Source: CAZWBR01 sp964632305
GTDB lineage: Bacteria; Bacteroidota; Bacteroidia; Bacteroidales; Prolixibacteraceae
Direction of reading: 5' to 3'
DNA length: 64,000 nt
Assembly: GCA_964632305.1 (NCBI GenBank)
Contig: CAZWBR010000008.1
Location: forward strand, 35,477 to 99,476
Each line of letters starts with the position of its first letter. Positions within the stretch are counted from its first letter, which is position 1. Both the position numbers and the translations under genes were made by a program. Positions 36,565 to 45,080 of this stretch are shown piece after piece. The notes beneath the pieces were generated by a model that made no database searches, was not told the DNA's origin, and saw only the letters and a list, made by a program, of their open reading frames with translations.

Positions 36565-37278
36565 TTATTCTGTTTTTAATCGTTCACGATACGTTTTCAA
36601 TTCTCCGTTCTTGATCACCTCCTCGATGACCCCATCCTTCAACCGGACGATCTTTTTGGTCATCGCCGCGATATCGTGCTCGTGGGTCACGATCAGAACG
36701 GTGATCCCCTGTTCGTTGACATCTTTAAGGATCTCCATCACCTCATACGAGGTGACCGTATCCAATGCACCCGTCGGTTCATCGGCCAGGATAATCTTCG
36801 GGTTCGAGATCAGCGCACGCGCAATGGCGACCCGCTGTTTCTGCCCTCCCGAAAGTTCACTGGGCAGATGGTTGGCCCACTCTTTCAGCCCAAACCGGTC
36901 GAGATATTCCAGGGCGATCTGGTTCCGCTTCCTCCTGCTCACCTTTTGATAATAGAGCGGCAAGGCCACATTCTCCATCGCATTCTTAAACGAAATCAGG
37001 TTGAACGATTGAAAGATAAACCCGATCATATCGTTACGGGTGAGGGCGGCTTTGGTCTCGTTCATCCCTTTAATCATCTTCCCGTTAAGGTAATAACTCC
37101 CATGGTCATAATCATCCAGGATCCCCAGGATATTCAGCAAGGTCGATTTTCCTGAACCGGAAGAACCCATGATGGAGACAAACTCGCCGGCCTCAATCTC
37201 CAGGTTGAGCCCTTTCAGCACATGGAGACTGTTGGTCCCTGTCATATACGACTTATGAAGATCGCTGATCTGTATCAT
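36565..37278 (-). CDS. MacB/LolD-type ABC transporter ATP-binding protein
   Basis: 237 residues. Walker A GSSGSGKSTLL, Q-loop FIFQSFNL, signature LSGGQKQRVAIARAL, Walker B IILADEPTGALD and the H-loop VTHEHD are intact. First gene of a five-gene operon (ATPase, two permeases, adaptor, channel) with gaps of 11-43 bp, then 154 bp before tolC. The LolD-like form lacks a fused permease, so it must pair with the two separate permeases downstream. Confidence 0.94.
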   Translation of the reverse strand: MIQISDLHKSYMTGTNSLHVLKGLNLEIEAGEFVSIMGSSGSGKSTLLNILGILDDYDHGSYYLNGKMIKGMNETKAALTRNDMIGFIFQSFNLISFKNAMENVALPLYYQKVSRRKRNQIALEYLDRFGLKEWANHLPSELSGGQKQRVAIARALISNPKIILADEPTGALDTVTSYEVMEILKDVNEQGITVLIVTHEHDIAAMTKKIVRLKDGVIEEVIKNGELKTYRERLKTE

Positions 37279-37784
37279 TTCAATTTAGTTTATCAATTTT
37301 TCCGTTTCACTGTCGAACATCAAAATCATAAGACGCTCAAATCTGCAATTCGTTACACGTGTTTCATCATTCGGATAAACTTAACATCCGACTAAACAGG
37401 TTCTTGTTTAACAATGATTATGCCATATTAACTATTTTTTTGATTTTATGCGAATTATATTTCTATCTCATTCCCGCAACCGCGGGAAAAGTGTACGATT
37501 TTAAAACACAACCGTCCGATAACGGACATTTTTACATGAAAACAGAACAAAAATCATCTTTCGGGAAAATAGGTTTAGGTTCCCCCTCTCAGCCATCGGA
37601 TTAGAGGTTGCATAAAAAGACGGGCCAATCCTTCAGGTCCATGAAATATGAAAAACAGCCTCGAATCTTCGGAATTACCCCCAAGGGCAAACCACATCAC
37701 CGGTTTTCACCATTAACCACTTCATCACCGGTAATGGACCGGACCAACTTCGGGGTCTCCATGTTTTTTGTTCGTCTCTTCTAC

Positions 37785-37817
37785 GTACTTTCTTCGTTCA
37801 TTATACGAAGAAAGTAC
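37785..37817. repeat. 12-bp perfect inverted repeat
   Basis: GTACTTTCTTCG (37785-37796) pairs with CGAAGAAAGTAC (37806-37817) around a 9-nt loop. Two direct copies of TACGAACAAA follow (37816-37825 and 37827-37836), and a TTTGTTCGT on the left (from about 37767) pairs with them, so the whole block can fold into a larger imperfect cruciform. Confidence 0.85.
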
Positions 37818-38049
37818 GAACAAACTACGAACAAAGTCCGGAGATGGTATAGCCTTAACCGGCACCGATCCCTAACCGGGAAAATCGATAAAAATGACCG
37901 GGCAAGTCAACTAACCATGCTCAAAGTTTAGGGAAAACAGACCTTTTCTGCTGAAGACAGGGATCAGCGGCACATGAATTTGGTAAAAAACAGAAGAGGA
38001 AGCTGTCGAAAAAGTCAATTGCTCCGATTTATAACTTTCAGATTGAAAG

Positions 38050-38165
38050 CAGACCCCTCCCAACCTCCCCTTTCCGATAACGATCGGAAGGGGCGGCTTT
38101 AAAGTCCCCTTCCGATGACTCCCGATTGCTATTATCGGTACGGGAAAGGGATTTAGGGGTTTTAC
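38050..38165. repeat. REP-like intergenic repeat with several palindromic arms
   Basis: An 11-bp stem (38068-38078 with 38083-38093, one G-T pair) around AACG, then a second copy of the arm CCCCTTCCGAT (from 38107), then CCCGAT...ATCGG...GGG and a closing AAGGGATTTAGGGG. C-rich on the left and G-rich on the right, as in mobile-derived or REP-like repeats common between genes in this phylum. Whether it is repeated elsewhere in the genome cannot be seen here. Confidence 0.6.
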
Positions 38166-38231
38166 CGACAGTGTTATTTACAATTTACAAACCCCTGAAA
38201 ACTTTTCATATATTTTTAGGCCCCCCGCTTT

Positions 38232-39278
38232 TCAGCCTTTCAGCGGGTTCCAGCCCTGCGCCTGGAGCGGGATGAGCTGGCCGCTGCCGGCAGTAACCAG
38301 ATTGGCGCCCTCCTCTTTCGGGGTCATATGGCCCAGAATGGTAATGTCGGGATGGTTTTTAATTTTTTCATGGTCCGCGACGGGGATGGTAAAGAGCAGC
38401 TCATAGTCTTCGCCGCCATTGAGCGCGGCTACCAACGGGTTAATATTCAGTTCTTCGGCCATTTTTTTGGTCTGATCGTCGTAGGGGATGCGCTCTTCGA
38501 AGAGTTTGCAGCCCACGTTCGACTCGTGGCAGAGGTGAAGGATCTCGGAGGAGAGGCCGTCGGAGACGTCGATCATCGAGGTGGGTTTGATGCCCAGATC
38601 GCTGAATATTTTCCGCATATCGAAGCGGGCTTCGGGTTTGAGCTGACGGCCCAGAATGTAATCGTAACCTTCGAACTGGGGTTTCGTCTTCGGGTTGACC
38701 TTGAAGACCTCGTTTTCGCGTTCGAGCAGTTGCAGCCCGAGGTAGGCGCCGCCCAGGTCGCCGGTGACGCAGAGCAGATCGGTCGGTTGGGCGCCGCCGC
38801 GGTAAGACAGCTCGTTTTCGTCGGCTTCGCCGATGGCCGTGATCGAGATGGTCATCCCCGTAAGGGAGCTGGTGGTGTCGCCGCCGATGAGGTCGACCCC
38901 GTAGCGGTTACAGGCCAGGTAGATCCCTTCGTAGAGTTCGTCGATAGCCTGGACCGAGAATTTCGAGGAGATGGCCAGGGAGACGGTGATTTGGCGCGGG
39001 ATGGCATTCATCGCGCAGATATCGCTGACATTGACCGCCACCGCCTTATATCCCAGGTGTTTCAACGGGACATACATCAGGTTGAAATGGACCCCCTCGG
39101 TAAGAAGGTCGGTCGAGACGACCACTTTTTTATTTTTAAAATCGAGTACGGCGCAATCGTCGCCCACCCCTTTCAGGGTACTCTCATTCTTTAAAACGAT
39201 GTTTTCGGTTAAACGGCGGATCAGGCCAAACTCTCCCAGTTCGGCCAATTCGGTCTTGATATGTTGATGTGCTGTCAT
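38232..39278 (-). CDS. thiL: Thiamine-monophosphate kinase
   Basis: 348 residues from the ATG at 39278; an upstream extension to 39317 adds a sequence not seen in the family. Motifs: GVGDDCAVL (metal/ATP binding), STDLLTEGVHF, GGDTTSS, VTGDLGGAYLG, MIDVSDGLSSEI and GGEDYELLFT, all typical of ThiL. It phosphorylates thiamine monophosphate to thiamine pyrophosphate with ATP. It is transcribed away from the suf operon from a closely spaced divergent promoter region. Unlike its neighbours to the left it is GC-richer. Confidence 0.95.
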   Translation of the reverse strand: MTAHQHIKTELAELGEFGLIRRLTENIVLKNESTLKGVGDDCAVLDFKNKKVVVSTDLLTEGVHFNLMYVPLKHLGYKAVAVNVSDICAMNAIPRQITVSLAISSKFSVQAIDELYEGIYLACNRYGVDLIGGDTTSSLTGMTISITAIGEADENELSYRGGAQPTDLLCVTGDLGGAYLGLQLLERENEVFKVNPKTKPQFEGYDYILGRQLKPEARFDMRKIFSDLGIKPTSMIDVSDGLSSEILHLCHESNVGCKLFEERIPYDDQTKKMAEELNINPLVAALNGGEDYELLFTIPVADHEKIKNHPDITILGHMTPKEEGANLVTAGSGQLIPLQAQGWNPLKG

Positions 39279-39314
39279 TGAAGGCTTAATATTAATTTCA
39301 AATTTAAGAGAGGT

Positions 39315-39322
39315 CAAAAATA
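39315..39322 (-). promoter_or_regulatory. Possible thiL promoter
   Basis: TATTTTTG on the minus strand matches TAnnTTTG and lies 36 bp upstream of the thiL ATG. Divergent from the suf element at 39335-39342, 12 bp away. Confidence 0.45.
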
Positions 39323-39334
39323 GTGTTCATTTTA

Positions 39335-39342
39335 TATCTTTG
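39335..39342 (+). promoter_or_regulatory. Possible suf operon promoter
   Basis: TATCTTTG, followed by C, is an exact TAnnTTTG match 89 bp upstream of the sufB ATG. It would give a leader of about 80 nt. No clear -33 element was recognised. Confidence 0.5.
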
Positions 39343-39431
39343 CAATAATTTGTATCCAGTCTATTTAAACATTCGTAAAGAAACTAAAGAGAGTTCGTTT
39401 TGTTATAGGATTGGATTTTGAATTTAAGAGT

Positions 39432-40877
39432 ATGGAAGATCAAAATAAATTATTGGATGTTGTCACCCAGAGGGATTACCGGTATGGTTTTGTCACGGAC
39501 ATCGAGACAGAGACGATCGGGAAAGGTTTGAACGAGGAGGTGATCCGCATTATTTCGGCCAAGAAAGAGGAGCCGGAATTCATGCTGGAGTTTCGTTTGA
39601 AGGCTTACCGTAAATGGCTGACCATGAAGATGCCCGAATGGGCTTATCTAAAGATACCGGCGATCGATTACCAGGATATTATCTATTACGCGGCGCCGAA
39701 GCAACAGGCCAAATATGAGAGCCTCGACCAGGTGGACCCTGAGTTGCTCTCGACTTTCGATAAACTTGGTATTCCCCTTGAAGAGCAGAAGATGCTGGCC
39801 GGGGTAGCCGTCGACGCGGTGATGGACAGCGTCTCCGTAAAGACCACCTTCAAGGAGACCCTGGCAGAACGTGGAATTATCTTCTGTTCGTTCAGCGATG
39901 CGGTAAAACATCATCCCGATCTGGTAGAAAAATATTTGGGGATGGCGGTCCCATCGAACGACAACTATTTCGCGGCATTGAATTCCGCGGTCTTCTCCGA
40001 CGGATCGTTTGTCTATATCCCGAAAGGGGTGCGATGTCCGATGGAGCTTTCGACCTATTTCCGCATCAACGCGGCCAATACCGGTCAGTTCGAAAGAACC
40101 CTCATCATTGCCGACGACGACAGTTATGTCTCATACCTGGAAGGGTGTACCGCCCCGATGAGGGATGAGAACCAGCTTCATGCGGCCATCGTTGAGATTA
40201 TTGCTTTCGACCGGGCCGAGGTGAAATACTCGACGGTTCAGAACTGGTATCCCGGCGATAAAAACGGTAAGGGCGGAATCTATAATTTTGTGACCAAACG
40301 GGGGATCTGCAAAGGCCACTCATCGAAGATTTTATGGAACCAGGTAGAAACCGGATCGGCCATCACCTGGAAATATCCGAGCTGTGTGTTGATGGGTGAT
40401 AACTCGGTGGCCGAATTCAATTCGGTGGCCCTGACCAATAACTATCAGCAGGCCGACACGGGCACCAAGATGATCCATCTGGGGAAAAACACGAAAAGTA
40501 CCATCGTGTCGAAAGGTATTTCGGCCGGTCATAGCTCCAACTCTTACCGGGGATTGGTGAGGGTGGCGGCCAAGGCCGAGAACGCCCGCAATTTTTCGCA
40601 GTGCGATTCGCTGTTGCTGGGCAACAGTTGCGGGGCACACACCTTCCCTTACATCGAGGTGGGCAACCAATCGGCAATAGTGGAACATGAAGCAACGACC
40701 TCCAAGATTGGGGAAGACCAGATATTTTATTGTAACCAGCGCGGGATCTCCTCGCAGGATGCCATTGGCATGATTGTCAATGGTTATGCCCGGGAGGTGA
40801 TTAATAAACTGCCGATGGAATTTGCCGTGGAAGCACAGAAACTCCTACAGATCAGCCTCGAAGGCAGTGTTGGTTAA
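39432..40877 (+). CDS. sufB: Fe-S cluster assembly scaffold SufB
   Basis: 481 residues from the ATG at 39432; an in-frame TTG at 39411 is rejected. The beta-helix core carries YIPKGVRCPMELSTYFRIN, SYVSYLEGCTAP, and the C-terminal block LLLGNSCGAHTFPYIEV followed by EHEATTSKIGEDQIFYCNQRGIS, which includes the Cys and His/Glu ligand regions of SufB. With SufC and SufD it forms the SufBC2D scaffold that builds Fe-S clusters in the cytoplasm. First gene of an operon with gaps of 2-31 bp. Confidence 0.97.
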   Translation: MEDQNKLLDVVTQRDYRYGFVTDIETETIGKGLNEEVIRIISAKKEEPEFMLEFRLKAYRKWLTMKMPEWAYLKIPAIDYQDIIYYAAPKQQAKYESLDQVDPELLSTFDKLGIPLEEQKMLAGVAVDAVMDSVSVKTTFKETLAERGIIFCSFSDAVKHHPDLVEKYLGMAVPSNDNYFAALNSAVFSDGSFVYIPKGVRCPMELSTYFRINAANTGQFERTLIIADDDSYVSYLEGCTAPMRDENQLHAAIVEIIAFDRAEVKYSTVQNWYPGDKNGKGGIYNFVTKRGICKGHSSKILWNQVETGSAITWKYPSCVLMGDNSVAEFNSVALTNNYQQADTGTKMIHLGKNTKSTIVSKGISAGHSSNSYRGLVRVAAKAENARNFSQCDSLLLGNSCGAHTFPYIEVGNQSAIVEHEATTSKIGEDQIFYCNQRGISSQDAIGMIVNGYAREVINKLPMEFAVEAQKLLQISLEGSVG

Positions 40878-40899
40878 ATTCTAATTTCATCAAACAACA

Positions 40900-41658
40900 A
40901 TGGAAATGTTAGTAGTTAAAGATTTATACGCTAAAGTAGAAGGAAAAGATATTCTTCAGGGAATCAACCTCCGGATCAATGCCGGCGAAGTTCACGCCAT
41001 CATGGGGCCCAATGGTTCGGGCAAAAGCACGTTGGCCAATGTGTTGGCCGGTAACGAAAGTTTCGAGGTGACCAAAGGCGACGTGACCTTCTTCGGAAAG
41101 AACCTTTTGGAGATGCCGGCGGATGTACGGGCCAAGGAAGGGCTCTTCCTCAGCTTCCAATACCCGGTGGAGATTCCGGGGGTCAGCATGGTTAATTTCC
41201 TGAAGACCGCGGTAAACGAACACCGAAAATATCATAACCTGAAAGAACTTTCGGCAGGCGATTTTCTGAAGCTGATGCGCGAGAAGAAACAGATGGTCCA
41301 GATCGATTCGCAACTGACCAACCGGTCGGTCAACGAAGGCTTCTCCGGCGGGGAAAAGAAGAAGAACGAGATCTTCCAGATGGCCATGTTGGAACCGAAG
41401 CTGGCTATCCTCGACGAGACCGACAGCGGCCTCGACATCGACGCACTCCGCATCGTGGCCAACGGGGTGAATATGTTGAAATCGCCCAATAACGCCACCA
41501 TCGTGGTGACCCACTACCAGCGTCTGCTCGATTATATCGTGCCCGATTTTGTTCACGTGCTCTACAAGGGACGGATCGTTAAATCGGCCGGGAAGGAGCT
41601 GGCCCTTGAGCTGGAAGAGAAGGGTTACGACTGGATCAAAAAAGAAATCGGAGAATAA
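40900..41658 (+). CDS. sufC: Fe-S cluster assembly ATPase SufC
   Basis: 252 residues. Walker A GPNGSGKST, signature FSGGEKKKNEIFQMA, Walker B LAILDETDSGLD and the H-loop VTHYQRLL, the exact SufC versions of these motifs. A soluble ABC-type ATPase that drives SufBC2D. It lies between sufB (22 bp) and sufD (3 bp). Confidence 0.97.
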   Translation: MEMLVVKDLYAKVEGKDILQGINLRINAGEVHAIMGPNGSGKSTLANVLAGNESFEVTKGDVTFFGKNLLEMPADVRAKEGLFLSFQYPVEIPGVSMVNFLKTAVNEHRKYHNLKELSAGDFLKLMREKKQMVQIDSQLTNRSVNEGFSGGEKKKNEIFQMAMLEPKLAILDETDSGLDIDALRIVANGVNMLKSPNNATIVVTHYQRLLDYIVPDFVHVLYKGRIVKSAGKELALELEEKGYDWIKKEIGE

Positions 41659-41661
41659 GTT

Positions 41662-43035
41662 ATGTCAGAAACAGTAACCACTCCCTCAACCCTTCAGCGC
41701 ATCGCCGGACTGTTCGACAGTAACCGGTTTTTGCTCGACGACGGGGTCGCCCCGGCGGTGACCGGAGCCCGTCAAGCGGCGCTGGACTCTTTTCTGCGGA
41801 TGGGTATTCCCGACTTCAGAAAAGAGAATTACAAATATACCGACCTTACGCAGCTCTTTACCAATGAAAACTACCGAAGGAATTTCTTTTCGGAGGTGGT
41901 CGACATCAATATTGATGATATTTTCAGTTGCGACGTTCCCGAGTTCGACACTCACCTGCTCTTCCTGGTCAATGGCTGGTATTACGACCGAAACCCGGTG
42001 GCAAAAGATTTCCCGAAAGGGATGATTGTCAAGAGTCTTAAGCAGGCCGCCAACGAGCACCCGGAGCTTTTCGAAAAATATTACGGCAAGATTACCGATT
42101 CGTCAAAGGATCCGATCGTGGCACTGAACACCGCCTTTGCCCAGGATGGATTGTTTATCTATATTCCCGACAACACCCTCGTGGATAAGCCGATACAGAT
42201 CATCAACCTGCTTCGCAGCAGCGACGATCTCTATGTTACCCAACGTAATTTGATTATCGCGGGGAACAACAGTCATGTCAAGTTGGTTTTCTGCGATCAT
42301 AGCTTGTCGCCCCGCAACTTTATCTTCAATAATCTCACGGAGATTCAGATGGGGGAGGATGCTGTTATTGATGTTTACAATGTTCAGAACCAGCATAACG
42401 GCACGGCTAACCTGACCGGAACTTTCATCCGTCAGGAAAGAAACTCCAACCTGGTGACCAATTCCGTAACGTTGCACGGTGGGCTTGTACGAAATAATCT
42501 CAACATTATTTTAAACGGTGAACATTCGGAGGCGATCGTCTGTGGTCTGGCCCTCACCGACCGGAACCAGCACGTCGATAATTTCACCTATATCGAACAT
42601 GCCCAGCCCAACTGTCACAGTAACCAGATGTACAAGAACGTCCTGGACGACAGCTCAACAGGGGCCTTTACCGGACGGATCCATGTGATGCCCGGAGCGG
42701 TTAAGACCGAGGCTTACCAGCGTAACAACAGTGTTCTACTGACCAAGGCGGCCAAAATGAATACCAAGCCTCAGCTGGTCATTGACAACGACGATGTGAA
42801 ATGTTCGCACGGGGCCACGGTGGGCCAGATCAACGAGGAAGCCCTGTTCTATCTTCAGACCAGGGGGATCAATGTGCGGGAAGCCCGTTTGATGCTGATG
42901 TATGCCTTCGCCCATGAAGTTTTAGCCCAGATAAGGATTGAACCTTTGCGCCAAAGCATCGATTATTTGGTCAACAAAAGGTTAAGAGGAGAAGTTTCCC
43001 GTTGCAACGACTGCAAACTGGAATGTATCCGTTAA
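41662..43035 (+). CDS. sufD: Fe-S cluster assembly protein SufD
   Basis: 457 residues. The N-terminal helical region contains FRKENYKYTDLTQLF; the C-terminal beta-helix contains NNSVLLTKAAKMNTKPQL, the DNDDVKCSHGATVGQ block with the conserved His, and EEALFYLQTRGI. Partner of SufB in the scaffold. The CNDCKLEC tail is a cysteine-rich end not needed for the family call. Confidence 0.95.
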   Translation: MSETVTTPSTLQRIAGLFDSNRFLLDDGVAPAVTGARQAALDSFLRMGIPDFRKENYKYTDLTQLFTNENYRRNFFSEVVDINIDDIFSCDVPEFDTHLLFLVNGWYYDRNPVAKDFPKGMIVKSLKQAANEHPELFEKYYGKITDSSKDPIVALNTAFAQDGLFIYIPDNTLVDKPIQIINLLRSSDDLYVTQRNLIIAGNNSHVKLVFCDHSLSPRNFIFNNLTEIQMGEDAVIDVYNVQNQHNGTANLTGTFIRQERNSNLVTNSVTLHGGLVRNNLNIILNGEHSEAIVCGLALTDRNQHVDNFTYIEHAQPNCHSNQMYKNVLDDSSTGAFTGRIHVMPGAVKTEAYQRNNSVLLTKAAKMNTKPQLVIDNDDVKCSHGATVGQINEEALFYLQTRGINVREARLMLMYAFAHEVLAQIRIEPLRQSIDYLVNKRLRGEVSRCNDCKLECIR

Positions 43036-43066
43036 TATTTCCCCGAAGGGGAAGAAAAAGAAATAG

Positions 43067-44284
43067 ATGAGTCTTAACGTCACAGAAATACGAAAAGATT
43101 TTCCGATCCTGGATCAAAAAGTCAACGGGAAACCGCTGATCTATTTTGACAATGCCGCTACCGCCCAGCGACCGGTTCAGGTGATTGAAAAGGTGAAGGA
43201 GCTATCGACCCAATATAATGGCAATATCCATCGGGGGGCTCATTACCTGGCCAACCGGACTACCGATGCTTTCGAGCAGGGTCGCGAGGTAGTGCGTGAT
43301 TTTATTCATGCGAAGGAGTCGGGCGAGATCATCTTCACCCATGGGACCACCGAATCGATTAACCTGGTGGCCTTTTCTTTTGGTGAGAGATTTGTCGGGC
43401 AGGGCGACGAAGTGATTGTTACCGAGATGGAGCATCACGCCAATATCGTTCCCTGGCAGATGATGTGCGAACGAAAAGGGGCTATTCTCAAAGTTCTGCC
43501 TTTCTCGGACAACGGAGAGCTTCAAACGGAGCTGCTTGATCAGCTCATCAGCGACAGGACCCGGATCATTGCAGTCGCTCATGTATCGAATACCTTAGGG
43601 ACGGTGAACCCGATCAAGGCCATTATCGACAAGGCCCATCGCCGCGATATCCCGGTGCTGATCGACGGGGCCCAGGGAATACCGCATATTCGTATTGACG
43701 TTCAGGATCTGGATTGCGATTTTTATGCCTTTTCAGGCCATAAAATCTACGGTCCTACCGGAATTGGCGTTCTTTACGGGAAAAGGGAATGGCTGGAGGT
43801 GATGCCCCCTTACGTGGGTGGCGGGGAGATGATCGACCGGGTGACCTTTGCCAAGACCACCTACAACGAACTTCCCTATAAATTTGAGGCCGGCACGCCG
43901 CATTACGTGGGGGCCATCGGGATGGCTGAAGCGATCCGTTATGTCAATTCCATCGGACTGGAAACGATCGCCAATCAGGAGCACCAACTGTTGGATTATG
44001 CCATGGAAAAACTTCTGCAGATCGAAGGGCTTCGTATTTTTGGACAGGCAGCCGAAAAATCAGGCGTGATCTGTTTTCAGATCGATCAGATCCATTCGTT
44101 CGACCTGGGCACCCTGCTCGACCAGTTGGGGATCGCCATCCGGACCGGCCGTTTGTGTGCCGACCCGGTGATGGATCATTTCCGGGTAGAAAACATGGCC
44201 AGGGCCTCCTTTGCGTTTTACAACACGAAGGAGGAGATCGACAATTTTTGCAAAGCCCTGTTACGGATCAGGTCGATGTTTTAA
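43067..44284 (+). CDS. sufS: Cysteine desulfurase SufS
   Basis: 405 residues. Class V PLP enzyme: IYFDNAATAQRP at the start, ATEx-type region THGTTESINLVAFSF, DGAQGIPH, the PLP-lysine motif FSGHKIYGPTG, and the active-site cysteine in IAIRTGRLCADPVM (the family motif is usually RTGHHCA, so the two residues before the Cys differ). It takes sulfur from cysteine and passes it to SufE. 31 bp after sufD. Confidence 0.95.
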   Translation: MSLNVTEIRKDFPILDQKVNGKPLIYFDNAATAQRPVQVIEKVKELSTQYNGNIHRGAHYLANRTTDAFEQGREVVRDFIHAKESGEIIFTHGTTESINLVAFSFGERFVGQGDEVIVTEMEHHANIVPWQMMCERKGAILKVLPFSDNGELQTELLDQLISDRTRIIAVAHVSNTLGTVNPIKAIIDKAHRRDIPVLIDGAQGIPHIRIDVQDLDCDFYAFSGHKIYGPTGIGVLYGKREWLEVMPPYVGGGEMIDRVTFAKTTYNELPYKFEAGTPHYVGAIGMAEAIRYVNSIGLETIANQEHQLLDYAMEKLLQIEGLRIFGQAAEKSGVICFQIDQIHSFDLGTLLDQLGIAIRTGRLCADPVMDHFRVENMARASFAFYNTKEEIDNFCKALLRIRSMF

Positions 44285-44287
44285 ATA

Positions 44288-44295
44288 TATATTTG
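44288..44295 (+). promoter_or_regulatory. Possible internal promoter before sufE
   Basis: TATATTTG, followed by C, matches TAnnTTTG and lies in the 29-bp gap between sufS and sufE, only about 18 bp from the sufE ATG. Such a short leader makes it doubtful. Confidence 0.25.
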
Positions 44296-44313
44296 CAGAA
44301 ATCTTTATTAACT

Positions 44314-44745
44314 ATGACAATAGAAGAGGTTCAACAGGAGATTATTGAGGATTTTTCGGTTTATGAAGATTGGATGGACAAATACGCTTATCTGATTGAG
44401 CTGGGAAACGAATTGGAGGATATTGATCCCAAATATAAAATTGATCAGAATCTGATCAGGGGTTGCCAGTCGCGGGTTTGGTTTCACCAGGAGTTTCAGG
44501 ACGGGAAGATCGTTTTCGAGGCAGAGAGCGACGCGCTGATCGTGAAAGGGTTGGTGGCCTTACTTCTGAAAGTTTTCTCCTGCAGAACACCTAAGGAGAT
44601 ACTGGAATCGGAACCTCATTTTATCGACGATATCGGACTGCGTCAACACCTTAGCCCTACCCGCTCGAACGGTTTACTGGCGATGGTGAAACAGATTAAA
44701 CTTTACGCTTTGGCGTACGAAAAAATATCAGAGCAAAAACATTAA
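44314..44745 (+). CDS. sufE: Sulfur-transfer protein SufE
   Basis: 143 residues from the ATG at 44314; the longer frame from 44155 overlaps the end of sufS and is rejected. IRGCQSRVW contains the sulfur-accepting Cys, preceded by DKYAYLIELGNEL and followed by the conserved GLVALLLKVFSCRTPKEIL. It relays persulfide sulfur from SufS to the SufBCD scaffold. It is followed 2 bp later by the DUF59 gene. Confidence 0.95.
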   Translation: MTIEEVQQEIIEDFSVYEDWMDKYAYLIELGNELEDIDPKYKIDQNLIRGCQSRVWFHQEFQDGKIVFEAESDALIVKGLVALLLKVFSCRTPKEILESEPHFIDDIGLRQHLSPTRSNGLLAMVKQIKLYALAYEKISEQKH

Positions 44746-44747
44746 TT

Positions 44748-45050
44748 ATGGATCCACGCTTAGATTTAATCATACTTAATCTCAAAGAGGTTTACGACCC
44801 TGAAATTCCGGTCAATATTTACGATTTAGGGCTGGTGTACAGTGTTGATATCGAGGAGAACGTCTGCAAAGTTCTGATGACCCTTACAGCCCCCAACTGT
44901 CCCGCAGCCGACATGATCCTGGCCGATGTGGAATACATGGCCAAGAAAGTAGAGGGGATCGAGAAATGCATCGTGGAAATCACTTTCGATCCGCCGTGGG
45001 ACAAATCGATGATGTCGGAAGAAGCAAGGCTGGAGTTAGGTTTCCTGTAA
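44748..45050 (+). CDS. DUF59 / MIP18-family Fe-S maturation protein (SufT-like)
   Basis: 100 residues. The core VYDPEIPVNIYDLGLVY, the cysteine motif TLTAPNCPAADMI and FDPPWDKSMMSEEARLELG define the MIP18/PaaD-like DUF59 family. These small proteins help deliver Fe-S clusters to target enzymes. The place at the end of the suf gene set is the standard one in Bacteroidota. Confidence 0.94.
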   Translation: MDPRLDLIILNLKEVYDPEIPVNIYDLGLVYSVDIEENVCKVLMTLTAPNCPAADMILADVEYMAKKVEGIEKCIVEITFDPPWDKSMMSEEARLELGFL

Positions 45051-45080
45051 GATAAATTTCACCCCGATCATCCTGATATT

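Larger units (their letters stand above)
37279..38231. other. Long intergenic region with inverted repeats, no clear gene
   Basis: 953 bp between the efflux operon start and the thiL stop. Short plus-strand frames (37359-37604 and 37608-37931) have no recognisable domain and end at or run through the inverted repeats, so they are not accepted as genes. The region contains a perfect 12-bp inverted repeat with flanking 10-bp direct repeats (37785-37836) and a multi-arm REP-like element (about 38050-38165). Confidence 0.6.

Noticed and set aside
37359..37931. Two plus-strand frames of 81 and 107 codons between the efflux operon and thiL
   Set aside because: No domain, poor codon pattern, and the second reads through the 12-bp inverted repeat.
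38328..39194. Plus-strand frame of 288 codons
   Set aside because: Exactly antisense to thiL, which has all its catalytic motifs; composition is typical of a mirror frame in GC-rich DNA.
44155..44313. Upstream extension of sufE
   Set aside because: It overlaps the conserved C-terminus of sufS and adds nothing resembling SufE.
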